A program made the translations under genes and the position numbers. From JBBQSN01 sp038213835 (GTDB lineage: Bacteria; Actinomycetota; Actinomycetes; Actinomycetales; CAWJMD01): 24,492 nucleotides of DNA. The notes beneath the pieces were generated by a model. That model did no database searches, had not been told where the DNA came from, and saw only the letters and a program-made list of their open reading frames with translations. Below are positions 15,333 through 22,015 of this stretch, one piece after another; the stretch's first letter is position 1, and each line of letters begins with the position of its first letter. The stretch lies in NCBI GenBank assembly GCA_038213835.1, contig JBBQSN010000036.1, positions 1-24,492 of the forward strand, in the 5' to 3' direction.

Positions 15333-15840
15333 GACGGTTCAGCTCCTTGCGAAGGGCGGACTCGGCGCGTCGGACGGTGGTGCCGACGCTGCCGGGAGAC
15401 ATGTTCAGGGCTGCAGCGACCTCGTTGTAGCTGAGGCCGCTGTGGCGCAGGACGAGGGCGACGGCCTGCTTGCGGGGGAGTCGGGCAAGGGCAGCCCGCA
15501 CCCGGGTGCGCTCCTGGCCGGTGATGACGTCATCGGCCACGTCGCCGACGACGGCGTCGTGACTCGTCGTGGCGTCCGACTCGTGCGACGCCCGCCGCCG
15601 GCCGGAGCGGAGCAGGTTGAGCGCCGTATGGGCGGCGGCCACGGACAGCCAGCCACGGGCCTCGTTCGTCGGGACGGTGGTGCGGCCGAACGACAGGAAC
15701 ACGTCCTGGGCGACGTCCTCCGCCTCGTCCCGGGAGCCGAGCACCCGCCCGGCCACACCGACGACCATCCGGTAGTCGCGTCGGAACACCTCGTCCAGAT
15801 CGCCCCGGATGGCGCGCTGCGCCGGTGCCCAGGGGGTCAC
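15316..15840 (-). CDS. ECF-type RNA polymerase sigma factor
   Basis: This sigma factor is about 174 residues with region 2 (DLDEVFRRDYRMVVGVAGRV, then SRDEAEDVAQDVFLSF) and region 4 (ALARLPRKQAVALVLRHSGL, then SYNEVAAALNMSPGSVGTTV and RRAESALRKEL). The spacing is complete, so it should be functional. GTG 15840 is preferred because GAGG lies 6 bases upstream and the length is then family-typical; in-frame ATGs at 15852 and 15930 would add 4 or 30 residues. It is the first gene of the operon with its anti-sigma factor (17-base overlap) and an ABC exporter. Such factors usually activate their own promoter, which should lie in the 325-bp gap upstream. Confidence 0.88.
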   Translation of the reverse strand: MTPWAPAQRAIRGDLDEVFRRDYRMVVGVAGRVLGSRDEAEDVAQDVFLSFGRTTVPTNEARGWLSVAAAHTALNLLRSGRRRASHESDATTSHDAVVGDVADDVITGQERTRVRAALARLPRKQAVALVLRHSGLSYNEVAAALNMSPGSVGTTVRRAESALRKELNRHASSH

Positions 15841-16165
15841 TCTCGGCCTCATCTCATCGGGCTGCAGGACGCGGGCTGGGGCCGTGGGCCCGGCCGCCGG
15901 TACGGCGCGCACCTCCCATCGTCGGTCCATACCTCTTCAGCACCGTCGACGACCTGAATGTGACATCGATGCCGTGTCAGGGCCTGCGGCGTCGCAGCGC
16001 GTGCTCGGTGACGTCGGACCCTGCGCTGGGCAAGGATCGGCCTGGAGAGGAACGCGGGGTCTCCCGGGTCTGGTCGGACGTCAACAGTTGACGTCGTCAC
16101 GGGTGAGCCGGAGCCGGCTGACGCAGCCGTGCGGAACGGCTCGGAGACTGGTAGTGAGCCTTGCG
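15841..16165. other. Non-coding gap upstream of the sigma operon
   Basis: This 325-bp stretch between the sigma gene start and the 3' end of the hydrolase gene has no credible gene. It should contain the promoter of the sigma operon. On the minus strand a TGTCACA element lies at 15964-15958; it resembles the -35 of ECF41-type promoters, but the expected CGTC is not at the right distance. The gap also contains a 19-bp palindrome and a GC hairpin (16106-16119: AGCCGG-AG-CCGGCT) that could end the hydrolase transcript, without a U tract. Confidence 0.5.
16077..16095. repeat. Perfect 19-bp palindrome
   Basis: GACGTCAAC-A-GTTGACGTC has 9-bp perfect arms around one central base. It lies 71 bases beyond the hydrolase stop and about 240 bases upstream of the sigma start. 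A perfect palindrome of this length is unlikely by chance and looks like a dimeric-repressor operator, but no regulator gene is next to it. Confidence 0.75.
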
Positions 16166-17041
16166 TCAAGCTGTTCGTTCGAACCAGTCGATCGCGAGGT
16201 CAGCGATCTCGGCGGGGGCGTCGTCGGTGATGAAGTGCGCTGCGTCGTCGACGTAGGCGAACTCGACGCGATCGGCGTACCGCTCCGGATCGCGGCAGAT
16301 ACGCCCCATGAGCTCCTCGGTCGTGGGGCGGTCGCGGCGGCCGAACACGACCAGGGTCGGCACCGTGAGTCGCTGGCGGCGGTAGACGCCACGCATCATG
16401 CGCATGGCTTCGGGCAGGACCATGCGGCGGCAGAGCGGACGCACCGCAGCATCGATGTCGGGTCTACGCATCGGGGCGAGGTGGGCTTGGACGGTTGCCT
16501 CCGACATCGGGCGGGCGAGGTACCGATCGGAGAAGGTTCCGCGCAGCGAGGCGCCCGGGCGGTGCCAGACGAACGGGGGCAGGTGCTCGAAGGCCGGCAG
16601 GAGCTTCGGACTGAACTTCATGAAGCCCGGCCACACGGAGAGCTGCACTGCCGTTCGAACCCGCTCGGGGTGGTCGTAGGTCAGCTGCATCGCGGTGATG
16701 ACGCCCATGTCGTGGGAGACGAGGTGGGCGCGCTCGATGTCGAGGACGTCGAGGAGGGCGAGCAGGTCGCGCAGCCGGGTCTCGCGTTCGATCCGCGGAT
16801 CCTCGGCCACGGTCCAACCGGCCCCGCGCAGGTCGGGGCAGATCACGCGGTAGCCGCGTGCGGCGATGACCGGAGCGATGGCGTGCCACTGCCACCAGTG
16901 CTCGGGAAATCCGTGCAGCAGCACGACGGGTTCGCCCTCGCCGATGGTGGCGAGGTGAGTATGCAGGCCGGGCGTCTCGACGACGAGATGGTCGAAGCCG
17001 GAGGCCTCTGGCAGCGGCGGCGACCAGGCCGAGACGGGCAT
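16166..17041 (-). CDS. Alpha/beta hydrolase, epoxide-hydrolase-like
   Basis: This is a 291-residue cytosolic enzyme. The oxyanion motif is HGFPEHWWQW (His43 onward). The nucleophile elbow LVSHDMG carries Asp111 rather than Ser, as in epoxide hydrolases and haloalkane dehalogenases. VVFGRRDRPT (Asp237) and DDAAHFI (His269) complete the triad. HGFPE is more typical of epoxide hydrolases than of dehalogenases. The natural substrate is unknown. ATG 17041 follows a strong AAGGGGGT, 4 bases away. It is divergent from a TetR gene with only 63 bases between the starts, and an operator-like repeat there implies repression by that TetR with induction by a substrate-like compound. Confidence 0.9.
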   Translation of the reverse strand: MPVSAWSPPLPEASGFDHLVVETPGLHTHLATIGEGEPVVLLHGFPEHWWQWHAIAPVIAARGYRVICPDLRGAGWTVAEDPRIERETRLRDLLALLDVLDIERAHLVSHDMGVITAMQLTYDHPERVRTAVQLSVWPGFMKFSPKLLPAFEHLPPFVWHRPGASLRGTFSDRYLARPMSEATVQAHLAPMRRPDIDAAVRPLCRRMVLPEAMRMMRGVYRRQRLTVPTLVVFGRRDRPTTEELMGRICRDPERYADRVEFAYVDDAAHFITDDAPAEIADLAIDWFERTA

Positions 17042-17059
17042 GGCGACCCCCTTCGCGCG

Positions 17060-17085
17060 GTAGACATACTATATTCATAGTAGAC
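17060..17085. promoter_or_regulatory. Nested repeat operator between hydrolase and TetR
   Basis: TACTAT (17067-17072) and ATAGTA (17077-17082) are perfect arms around ATTC. The same stretch has the direct repeat GTAGAC at 17060-17065 and 17080-17085. The sites fill the 63-bp divergent intergenic region, which is the only AT-rich stretch nearby. CCCCCTTC/GAAGGGGG at the edges are the two facing ribosome-binding sites. An operator for the adjacent TetR is inferred. Confidence 0.6.
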
Positions 17086-17104
17086 CTCGCGGAAGGGGGC
17101 GTCC

Positions 17105-17659
17105 ATGCCCGCGGCCACCCGGGAGCGCGCACTCGAGGCGGCCGTGGAGCTGCTCGGCGCGCAGGGCGCACGCGCGCTGAGCCATGCGCGGGTCGATGAA
17201 CGAGCAGGCCTCCCGCCCGGGTCGACCTCGAACTGGTTCCGCACCCGCCGGGCGCTGCTCAGCGGAATCGTGGACTGGATCGCCGAGCGCGAGCGCGCCG
17301 ACTTCGACCCAGCCGCGATGCCTGCGATCTCGGAACTCGACGAACTGATCGAGGGCTTGTGCGCCATCACCGAACTGCAGACCGGGCCATTCGCCACGCG
17401 CACCCGCGCGCGGTACGCCCTCTTCCTCGAGCTCGCCGACGACCCTGAGCTGGGCGAGCCGCTGCGGCGGCAACGCCGCGAGTTCGAGCGGTGGACCGAG
17501 CGGATCGTGATCGCCGTCGGCATCGGCGACCCCGTGCCGGCCACGAGGGCCCTGATGGCGCTCGCCGACGGGCTGCTCCTGCACCGGCTCACCGTCGACC
17601 CCACTCTTGACATGCGCCCTGCCATCGAGCGCGCGGTGCGCGCCCTCGCAGAGTCTTGA
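17105..17659 (+). CDS. TetR family transcriptional regulator
   Basis: This is a 184-residue regulator. Residues about 5-50 form a TetR-type DNA-binding domain (RERALEAAVELLGAQGARAL, then SHARVDERAGLPPGSTSNWF and RTRRALLSGIVDW), with the recognition helix around GLPPGSTSNWF. The rest is the helical ligand and dimer domain (ARYALFLELADDPELGEPLR). ATG 17105 is preceded by GGGGG about 6 bases upstream. It is short but complete for the family. It is divergent from the epoxide-hydrolase-like gene, which it most likely controls together with its own expression. Confidence 0.88.
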   Translation: MPAATRERALEAAVELLGAQGARALSHARVDERAGLPPGSTSNWFRTRRALLSGIVDWIAERERADFDPAAMPAISELDELIEGLCAITELQTGPFATRTRARYALFLELADDPELGEPLRRQRREFERWTERIVIAVGIGDPVPATRALMALADGLLLHRLTVDPTLDMRPAIERAVRALAES

Positions 17660-17763
17660 CCTGATCGCTGCGGCACAGACAACCAGACACCGCCACGACG
17701 GACCTCCCGTCTGCACGACGGCGCTGCCGTGTCAGCGTGCGAGGACGGCCTCATCGTTGAGCC

Positions 17764-17907
17764 GACCGGCTTGTGGGGGTTCCGGACCGCGTACATCCGT
17801 GAGATCCGGCCGTCGTCGATGACGAAGCTGAGGACGGTGTTGAGCTTGCCGTCCAGAACGATGCGTCCCCCGAGCGCGCCGTTGAGCCACACCGTGTCCA
17901 CGACGGC
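17764..17907 (-). pseudogene. C-terminal remnant of an ECF41/SigJ-type sigma factor (SnoaL-like domain)
   Basis: On the minus strand, TVWLNGALGGRIVLDGKLNT followed by VLSFVIDDGRISRMYAVRNP matches the end of the SnoaL/NTF2-like extension of ECF41 sigma factors. In that family the pattern VNGxPG...V..FDIxDGxIxxIyxVRNPxKL is characteristic. Nothing upstream supplies the sigma regions and the frame runs on after the motif, so this is a decayed tail. The remaining sequence of the 17660-18090 gap shows no other gene. Confidence 0.6.
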
Positions 17908-18090
17908 GGTCGACCAGCGGAACGCGGCTGGCGTCGGCGTGATCCGGGTGCCTGGCCGCACTGGCGGTCACGAACATGCGTGAGCGAGGCCCCGGCCCGC
18001 AACCACTCACCGCGAGCGGTCCCGCCATACCGTCCAGGCATGACCCGTTCTCAGAACGCGTCGACCCTGGAGGGCTGAGGAGGACGCCAC

Positions 18091-19599
18091 TCAGCGGACG
18101 GACCTGGGCCGGTTCGTGACGAGGTCGTCGATTGACTGGCCGAGGCGGCCGTACGCCCGGCTGTAGCAGACGTACGGAGCACCGAGGCACGCGTTGGGGT
18201 CCGACGATGCCCAGTCCGCGTCGCCGAAGCGGTAGCCGACGTTGCTGTGCACGGCAACCACGTACCACCTGTCGTCCTCTCCGGGCAGTGCCTTCACGAT
18301 GCCGGTGTCGTTGCCGGAGAACGAGACCAGGCCCGTCTTGTGCGCGAACGTGACTTCGGCGGCTGCGTTGCACGGCCGGACGTCGTACCCGAAGTCCAGC
18401 GGCGTGTCCCCGTCGTAGGTCACCACGTGCCCGTTGTCGGGGTCGATCCACCTCTTCGGCACGACAGCCGGGATCCCGGGGGCCGCGTCGTCGGACCCGC
18501 ACAGGTTGCCGGTGCTCAGTACCTCGTGGAACGACTGGTCCAGCAGCACGGAGCGGAAGTACCGCTGCGAACGCTGGCTGAGGCCGGTGTAGCCGCTGAC
18601 CTTGTCCCCGTCGGGTGAGCGCCACAGCTGACGGGTTGTGCCGCTGGCCAGCAGCATCAGCCGGGCGGTGTCCAGGGCACCCATGGTCATCTGCCCGGAG
18701 GACCAGCCGTTGCCGACCTCAGGTTGGGAAGGGTTCATCCGCAAGGTCGTCAGTCCCAGGTCGGCGAAGTGTGCGTTGGTCTCTTCGAGGCCACCTGTTT
18801 CGTGGAGGAGCTGCAGCAGGACGCAGGTGGCGAAGTTGTCCGACACCGTGATCATCTGGTCCAACCAGCTGCGCACCGTGTCCCGGGCCCCATCAGCGGC
18901 TGGCGGCGGGGTGGCACCGGTGGGGTTGCTCGGGCCGTATCCGCAGGTCTTGCCGTCGATCTCGCTGTAGGTCACCGGCGTGCCCAGGGTGACGCGACCC
19001 TGGTCGACGAGCCGCAGGACGCCGTAGGCCACCATCGTCTTCAGCACGCTTGCCGGGTACGGCACCATGAAGTCCTTGCGCACCTGGCCGGACGGAGCGG
19101 CCAGCACGTCCTCGGGGGCGGGGCCGGCGTCCCACAGCGCCTGATCGTCCCAGCGTTCGCTGCGCCACTGGGAGAACCGCACCCCCTGCGGCTGCAGGGT
19201 CTTGGGGTCGAGCCTCACCTGGTACCCGCGCGGGCTGTCGCGGTCGTACAGGACGTTCGCGGCGCCGACGACGTGCCCGGTGCGGCTCAGCTCGATGACT
19301 GCGACGTCGACGTTCGGCAGCGCGCCGACAGGCTGGGCCACGCCGTCCTCGATGACGGTGAAGTCGACCAGCTGGTCGAAGCCGGCCTTCCGCAACGCCG
19401 CGGCGAGGCCCTGCGAGAGCCTGGCCGACTCGCGAGCCGTGCGGCCGCTGTCAGACCCCGGCGCCTTGGACGTGCCTGTTGCACTCAGCGTCGTGCCCGG
19501 GCCCGTTGACGCGGCCGGCGCCGACGGGACGGCGCCTGCCGTCGTCAGCGCCACCACTGCGACTGCCGTCCCGAGTGTCGTCATCCACCGTCGTGACAT
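18091..19599 (-). CDS. Secreted penicillin-binding-type serine hydrolase (beta-lactamase fold)
   Basis: This is a 502-residue exported protein. A signal peptide (MSRRWMTTLGTAVAVVALTT, cleavage near PAAS at about 28-31) is followed by a disordered S/T/G linker. The serine-acyl-enzyme triad of motifs is present: S184-V-L-K187, S253-D-N255 and H420-K-T-G423. No ExxLN (class A Glu166) motif is evident, so a D-Ala-D-Ala carboxypeptidase-like or other peptidoglycan/esterase role is as likely as beta-lactam hydrolysis. Cysteines in the mature part (219, 259, 367, 410 and the C-terminal CLGAPYVCYS pair) could form disulfides. The start is ATG 19599 with AGGGAG 5-6 bases upstream. It lies behind a TetR gene on the same strand, with an operator-like repeat just before it. 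Confidence 0.85.
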   Translation of the reverse strand: MSRRWMTTLGTAVAVVALTTAGAVPSAPAASTGPGTTLSATGTSKAPGSDSGRTARESARLSQGLAAALRKAGFDQLVDFTVIEDGVAQPVGALPNVDVAVIELSRTGHVVGAANVLYDRDSPRGYQVRLDPKTLQPQGVRFSQWRSERWDDQALWDAGPAPEDVLAAPSGQVRKDFMVPYPASVLKTMVAYGVLRLVDQGRVTLGTPVTYSEIDGKTCGYGPSNPTGATPPPAADGARDTVRSWLDQMITVSDNFATCVLLQLLHETGGLEETNAHFADLGLTTLRMNPSQPEVGNGWSSGQMTMGALDTARLMLLASGTTRQLWRSPDGDKVSGYTGLSQRSQRYFRSVLLDQSFHEVLSTGNLCGSDDAAPGIPAVVPKRWIDPDNGHVVTYDGDTPLDFGYDVRPCNAAAEVTFAHKTGLVSFSGNDTGIVKALPGEDDRWYVVAVHSNVGYRFGDADWASSDPNACLGAPYVCYSRAYGRLGQSIDDLVTNRPRSVR

Positions 19600-19617
19600 G
19601 CCGGCTCCCTGCTCGTG

Positions 19618-19637
19618 ACTTGAACGTCTGCTCAAGT
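19618..19637. promoter_or_regulatory. Candidate operator upstream of the serine hydrolase
   Basis: ACTTGA (19618-19623) and TCAAGT (19632-19637) are perfect 6-bp arms separated by 8 bases, and one further pair inside is also symmetric. It lies about 20 bases before the serine-hydrolase ATG, in the 76-bp gap after the TetR gene. Size and position fit a TetR operator; binding is inferred. Confidence 0.55.
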
Positions 19638-19675
19638 TAGGGCCTGGGCACGGCGCAGGCAATGGTTGGGGCGGG

Positions 19676-20368
19676 TCAACCGGTACCGGAGGTGTGGAGC
19701 CGGTCCACTGGGATCCCGGCCTCGACCGCGGCCGCCTCGCGCACCCAGGTCAGAAGCTGCCGGCGCGTCGTCCGCCCCTGGTGCGCGACGAGCTGCACCG
19801 ACATGCCGTCCAGCAGCGCCAACAGCCGCCAGGCGGACGCAGCCGGGTCGGCGCACGTGAATTCACCTTCGTCGACGCCGCCTCCCATCAGCTGCGTGAG
19901 GATCGACAGCCACTCCAGGTTGAGCGCGCGCGACGACCTCCGCAGATCGCCGTGGTGCCCCGCGGCGGCCCACACGTCGATCCACATGCGGTACTGCCAA
20001 GACCGCACTGCCGGCGCGAACTGGTCCAGCAACACCCGGAGTCGAGCGACCGGGTCGGGCGCCGCCTGCAGTGCTCGCCGAACCCGCGCGAGGTCCTGGG
20101 TCGCCACCTGCTCGAATGCGGCCACCAGCAGGTCGTCATGCGAGTCGAAGTAGTGGGACAGCAACCCGGTGCTGGTGCCGGCCTCGGTGGCGACGTCCCG
20201 GCTGGTCGTCTCCAGCAGCCCCTTGCGGCGGATCACCCGCACGGCGGCGTTCACGAGCTCGCGTCGCCGTGTCGCCGCCGGTTTGTGCACCTGCCGCCGG
20301 GTATCGCCAGCCTCATCCACGCGCGGCAGTGTTCCAGATCGGCTCGAGCGGGTTGCCGGACCGTGCAT
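19676..20368 (-). CDS. TetR family transcriptional regulator
   Basis: This is a regulator of up to 230 residues. The DNA-binding domain is RRRELVNAAVRVIRRKGLLE, then TTSRDVATEAGTSTGLLSHY with FDSHDDLLVAAFEQV. The C-terminal domain (WIDVWAAAGHHGDLRRSSRA, WRLLALLDGMSVQLVAHQG) is of the BetI-like TetR_C type. The start is uncertain. ATG 20368 overlaps the end of upstream transposase debris and lacks a Shine-Dalgarno, while in-frame GTG 20320 would remove 16 residues of no obvious function. It precedes the serine-hydrolase gene on the same strand and probably represses it through the repeat at 19618-19637. Confidence 0.87.
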   Translation of the reverse strand: MHGPATRSSRSGTLPRVDEAGDTRRQVHKPAATRRRELVNAAVRVIRRKGLLETTSRDVATEAGTSTGLLSHYFDSHDDLLVAAFEQVATQDLARVRRALQAAPDPVARLRVLLDQFAPAVRSWQYRMWIDVWAAAGHHGDLRRSSRALNLEWLSILTQLMGGGVDEGEFTCADPAASAWRLLALLDGMSVQLVAHQGRTTRRQLLTWVREAAAVEAGIPVDRLHTSGTG

Positions 20369-20370
20369 CA

Positions 20371-20463
20371 CGTGCGCGTCGGGTAGTGCGCGGACGTGAT
20401 GTCCTCACGCGCGGCGCGCAGCATCTCCGCCACGATCGGCACCTGCGACTCGAACGTGACGGC
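20371..20463 (-). pseudogene. Possible C-terminal remnant of an IS256-family transposase
   Basis: The minus frame reads VTFESQVPIVAEMLRAARED followed by ITSAHYPTRT and a stop. The pattern VAEML-xx-AREDI(T/L)-A resembles the stretch of IS256 (Mutator) transposases just before the FP-x-x-H/W-W-R-x-I-W motif, which is missing here. It is short and only suggestive by itself. The clearer IS256 piece nearby on the same strand supports it. Confidence 0.4.
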
Positions 20464-20581
20464 GCGGTCTCCACCTGCTCCTGGACCAACGGCGAGTTCG
20501 GTCGCGCCACCCAGCAGGCAAGGGCTTTCGCCCGTCACGCCGGCCCTCGCAGCACCGAGCACCTCGACCGCGGCCGCGGCG

Positions 20582-20943
20582 AACCTCGACCGGCACGGCG
20601 TCCGCTTCCTCACCGCCTACGTCGCCGGGGTCGAGCCCCACCTGTGACGACTCCACCACCATGGGCGCGGCCACTTCGCCCTCGACGACGCCGGTGATCG
20701 TTTCGACGTCGGCGGGCACGGTATGCCCTTGTGCTGCATCGGAGAGGGCAACCGAACCGTGCTTCGCCGTACCGACGCCGGCATCGGAGGTGCACACGAT
20801 GCGCGCCCATCGTGTGCTTCCGCTCGACGTCGACCCGGAACTTCTCGATCCTGGCCTTGATCATCGGCGGCGGGTCGACGCCGGGAAGGGCCGCGCCGGT
20901 CGTGATGACGAGGTGCCGTTGTCGATCATCTCGCCGACCACGG
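20582..20943 (-). pseudogene. Remnant of an amidohydrolase (metal-dependent hydrolase), frameshifted
   Basis: On the minus strand, in three successive frames, the sequence reads AVVGEMIDNGT, LVITTGAALPGVDPPPMIKA followed by RIEKFRVDVERKHTMGAHRV, and CTSDAGVGTAKHGSVALSDA. This is followed by weaker sequence containing VESSQVGLDPGDVGGEEADA. The (S/T)DAGVGxAKPH stretch is the metal-binding Asp region of imidazolonepropionase-like amidohydrolases, and the later part resembles their VG-LxPG-xxADL tail. Frameshifts and the absence of the N-terminal HxH part show that it is non-functional. Confidence 0.5.
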
Positions 20944-20957
20944 CCCTCTGATCCGCA

Positions 20958-21087
20958 GATCTGCCGCCGCCGCGCGAGCAGGGTCGGGAAGAACGACCCG
21001 GTCCCGGGTCTTGGGGATCCGCACCGTCAGGTCGCCGGCGGTGGTGGAGACGGTCTTGTCGCCGCGGGTGCCGTTGCGCTGCGTCGT
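20958..21087 (-). pseudogene. N-terminal remnant of an IS256-family (Mutator) transposase
   Basis: The minus strand reads TTQRNGTRGDKTVSTTAGDL and TVRIPKTRDR, then, after a frameshift, SFFPTLLARRRQI. The RNGxRxKTxxTxxGxLxxxIPKxRxGSFFPxLLxxRRR stretch is highly characteristic of actinobacterial IS256 transposases. The element is cut right after RRRQI, where the amidohydrolase remnant begins, so this marks an old insertion or recombination joint. Confidence 0.65.
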
Positions 21088-21195
21088 GCGGCCGCCGCGC
21101 GCTCGTGCGGGCCGGCGCCGATCACCGCCGATCACAAGCCCGAGTCACACCACACCAGGGACTCAACCGCTGGCCACCCGTTCCACCGGTCCAGG

Positions 21196-21224
21196 TTGAC
21201 GAGTGCGTACTTCGGTCCTAGCGT
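21196..21224 (+). promoter_or_regulatory. Sigma-A type promoter of the MOSC / GH4 / kinase operon
   Basis: TTGACG (-35, 21196-21201), a 17-base spacer and TAGCGT (-10, 21219-21224) fit the actinobacterial housekeeping consensus (TTGACn-N17-TAgrnT). Transcription would start near 21231, leaving a leader of about 100 bases before GTG 21332. Confidence 0.6.
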
Positions 21225-21331
21225 CTGGGTGACCTCACGGGCGCCGCCCCGTGGTCATGACGCGCGGGGGGACGCACCCCGCGCAGGACCGAACTCGGTG
21301 GGGCGCCCCGAGAAGTCGGAAAGTTTGCCTT

Positions 21332-22015
21332 GTGGCCTCTGACGTTGACCCGCACCCGTCGCTCGTGTCCGTCCAGGTCGGCACCCCACGGGACTATCAA
21401 TGGCTGGGTCGCCCGCTGCGGTCCAGCATCGTCAAGGATCCGGTCCCAGGCCCGGTCGCGGTGCGGGCAACGCATCTGGAGGGAGACGTGCAAGCCGACC
21501 CTGCCCAGCACGGGGGGCCCGACAAGGCGGTATACGCCTACGCGGTCGAGGACCTCGACTGGTGGGCAACCAACCTTGGCCGGACGATGCCCCCCGGGAT
21601 GTGCGGCGAGAATCTCACCACCCGGGCCCTGGACCTGCGCGAGGCCACGATCGGTGAGCGATGGCACATCGGTACCGCCGTCCTGCAGGTCACCGAGCCG
21701 CGCACACCATGCTGGAAGCTGGGGATGCGGATGGGCGACAAGCACTTTCCCCGAGTCTTCACCCAGGCCCGGCGTCCTGGAGTGCTGTTGCGGGTGCTGC
21801 AGAAGGGGCACCTTCAAGGGGGCGACGCGATCGAGGTCGGCGGCGTACCCGAGCACGGTGTCAGGGCCGCCGACGTGACCGCGATGTATCTCGGCGACGA
21901 CGTGGACGTAGCGCGCGTCCTCGCCGCGCCCGAGCTCGCTGCCCACTGGCAGCAATGGGCTGGGCATCGGACGGTCTGGCACCTCGACGAGGAGCGCAAG
22001 CGGGGCGAGTCGTGA
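21332..22015 (+). CDS. MOSC domain-containing protein (YiiM-like)
   Basis: This is a 227-residue cytosolic protein. The MOSC fold is recognisable from VKDPVPGPVAVRATHLEGDV, then GGPDKAVYAYAVEDLDWW, MCGENLTTRALDLREATIGE, and the conserved cysteine motif TEPRTPCWKLGMRMG. YiiM-type MOSC proteins are linked to molybdenum-cofactor sulfur transfer and reduction of N-hydroxylated compounds. GTG 21332 has GGAAAG 8 bases upstream; GTG 21365 is an alternative. Its stop overlaps the start of the GH4 glycosidase gene (GTGA). This is an unexpected partner, since glycoside hydrolase and kinase genes follow. No molybdoenzyme is in the window. Confidence 0.88.
   Translation: MASDVDPHPSLVSVQVGTPRDYQWLGRPLRSSIVKDPVPGPVAVRATHLEGDVQADPAQHGGPDKAVYAYAVEDLDWWATNLGRTMPPGMCGENLTTRALDLREATIGERWHIGTAVLQVTEPRTPCWKLGMRMGDKHFPRVFTQARRPGVLLRVLQKGHLQGGDAIEVGGVPEHGVRAADVTAMYLGDDVDVARVLAAPELAAHWQQWAGHRTVWHLDEERKRGES

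Noticed and set aside
15809..17080. 423-codon plus frame opposite the hydrolase and sigma start
   Set aside because: No domain is recognisable; the minus genes have catalytic motifs and good starts.
18009..18020. ACCGC-GA-GCGGT hairpin downstream of the serine hydrolase
   Set aside because: The stem is 5 bp with a 2-base loop and no U tract; too weak to call a terminator.
20396..20647. Plus-strand frame ending in LDRHGVRFLTAYVAGVEPHL
   Set aside because: The end looks gene-like, but the rest is biased sequence without a family, and the minus strand there has recognisable pseudogene fragments.
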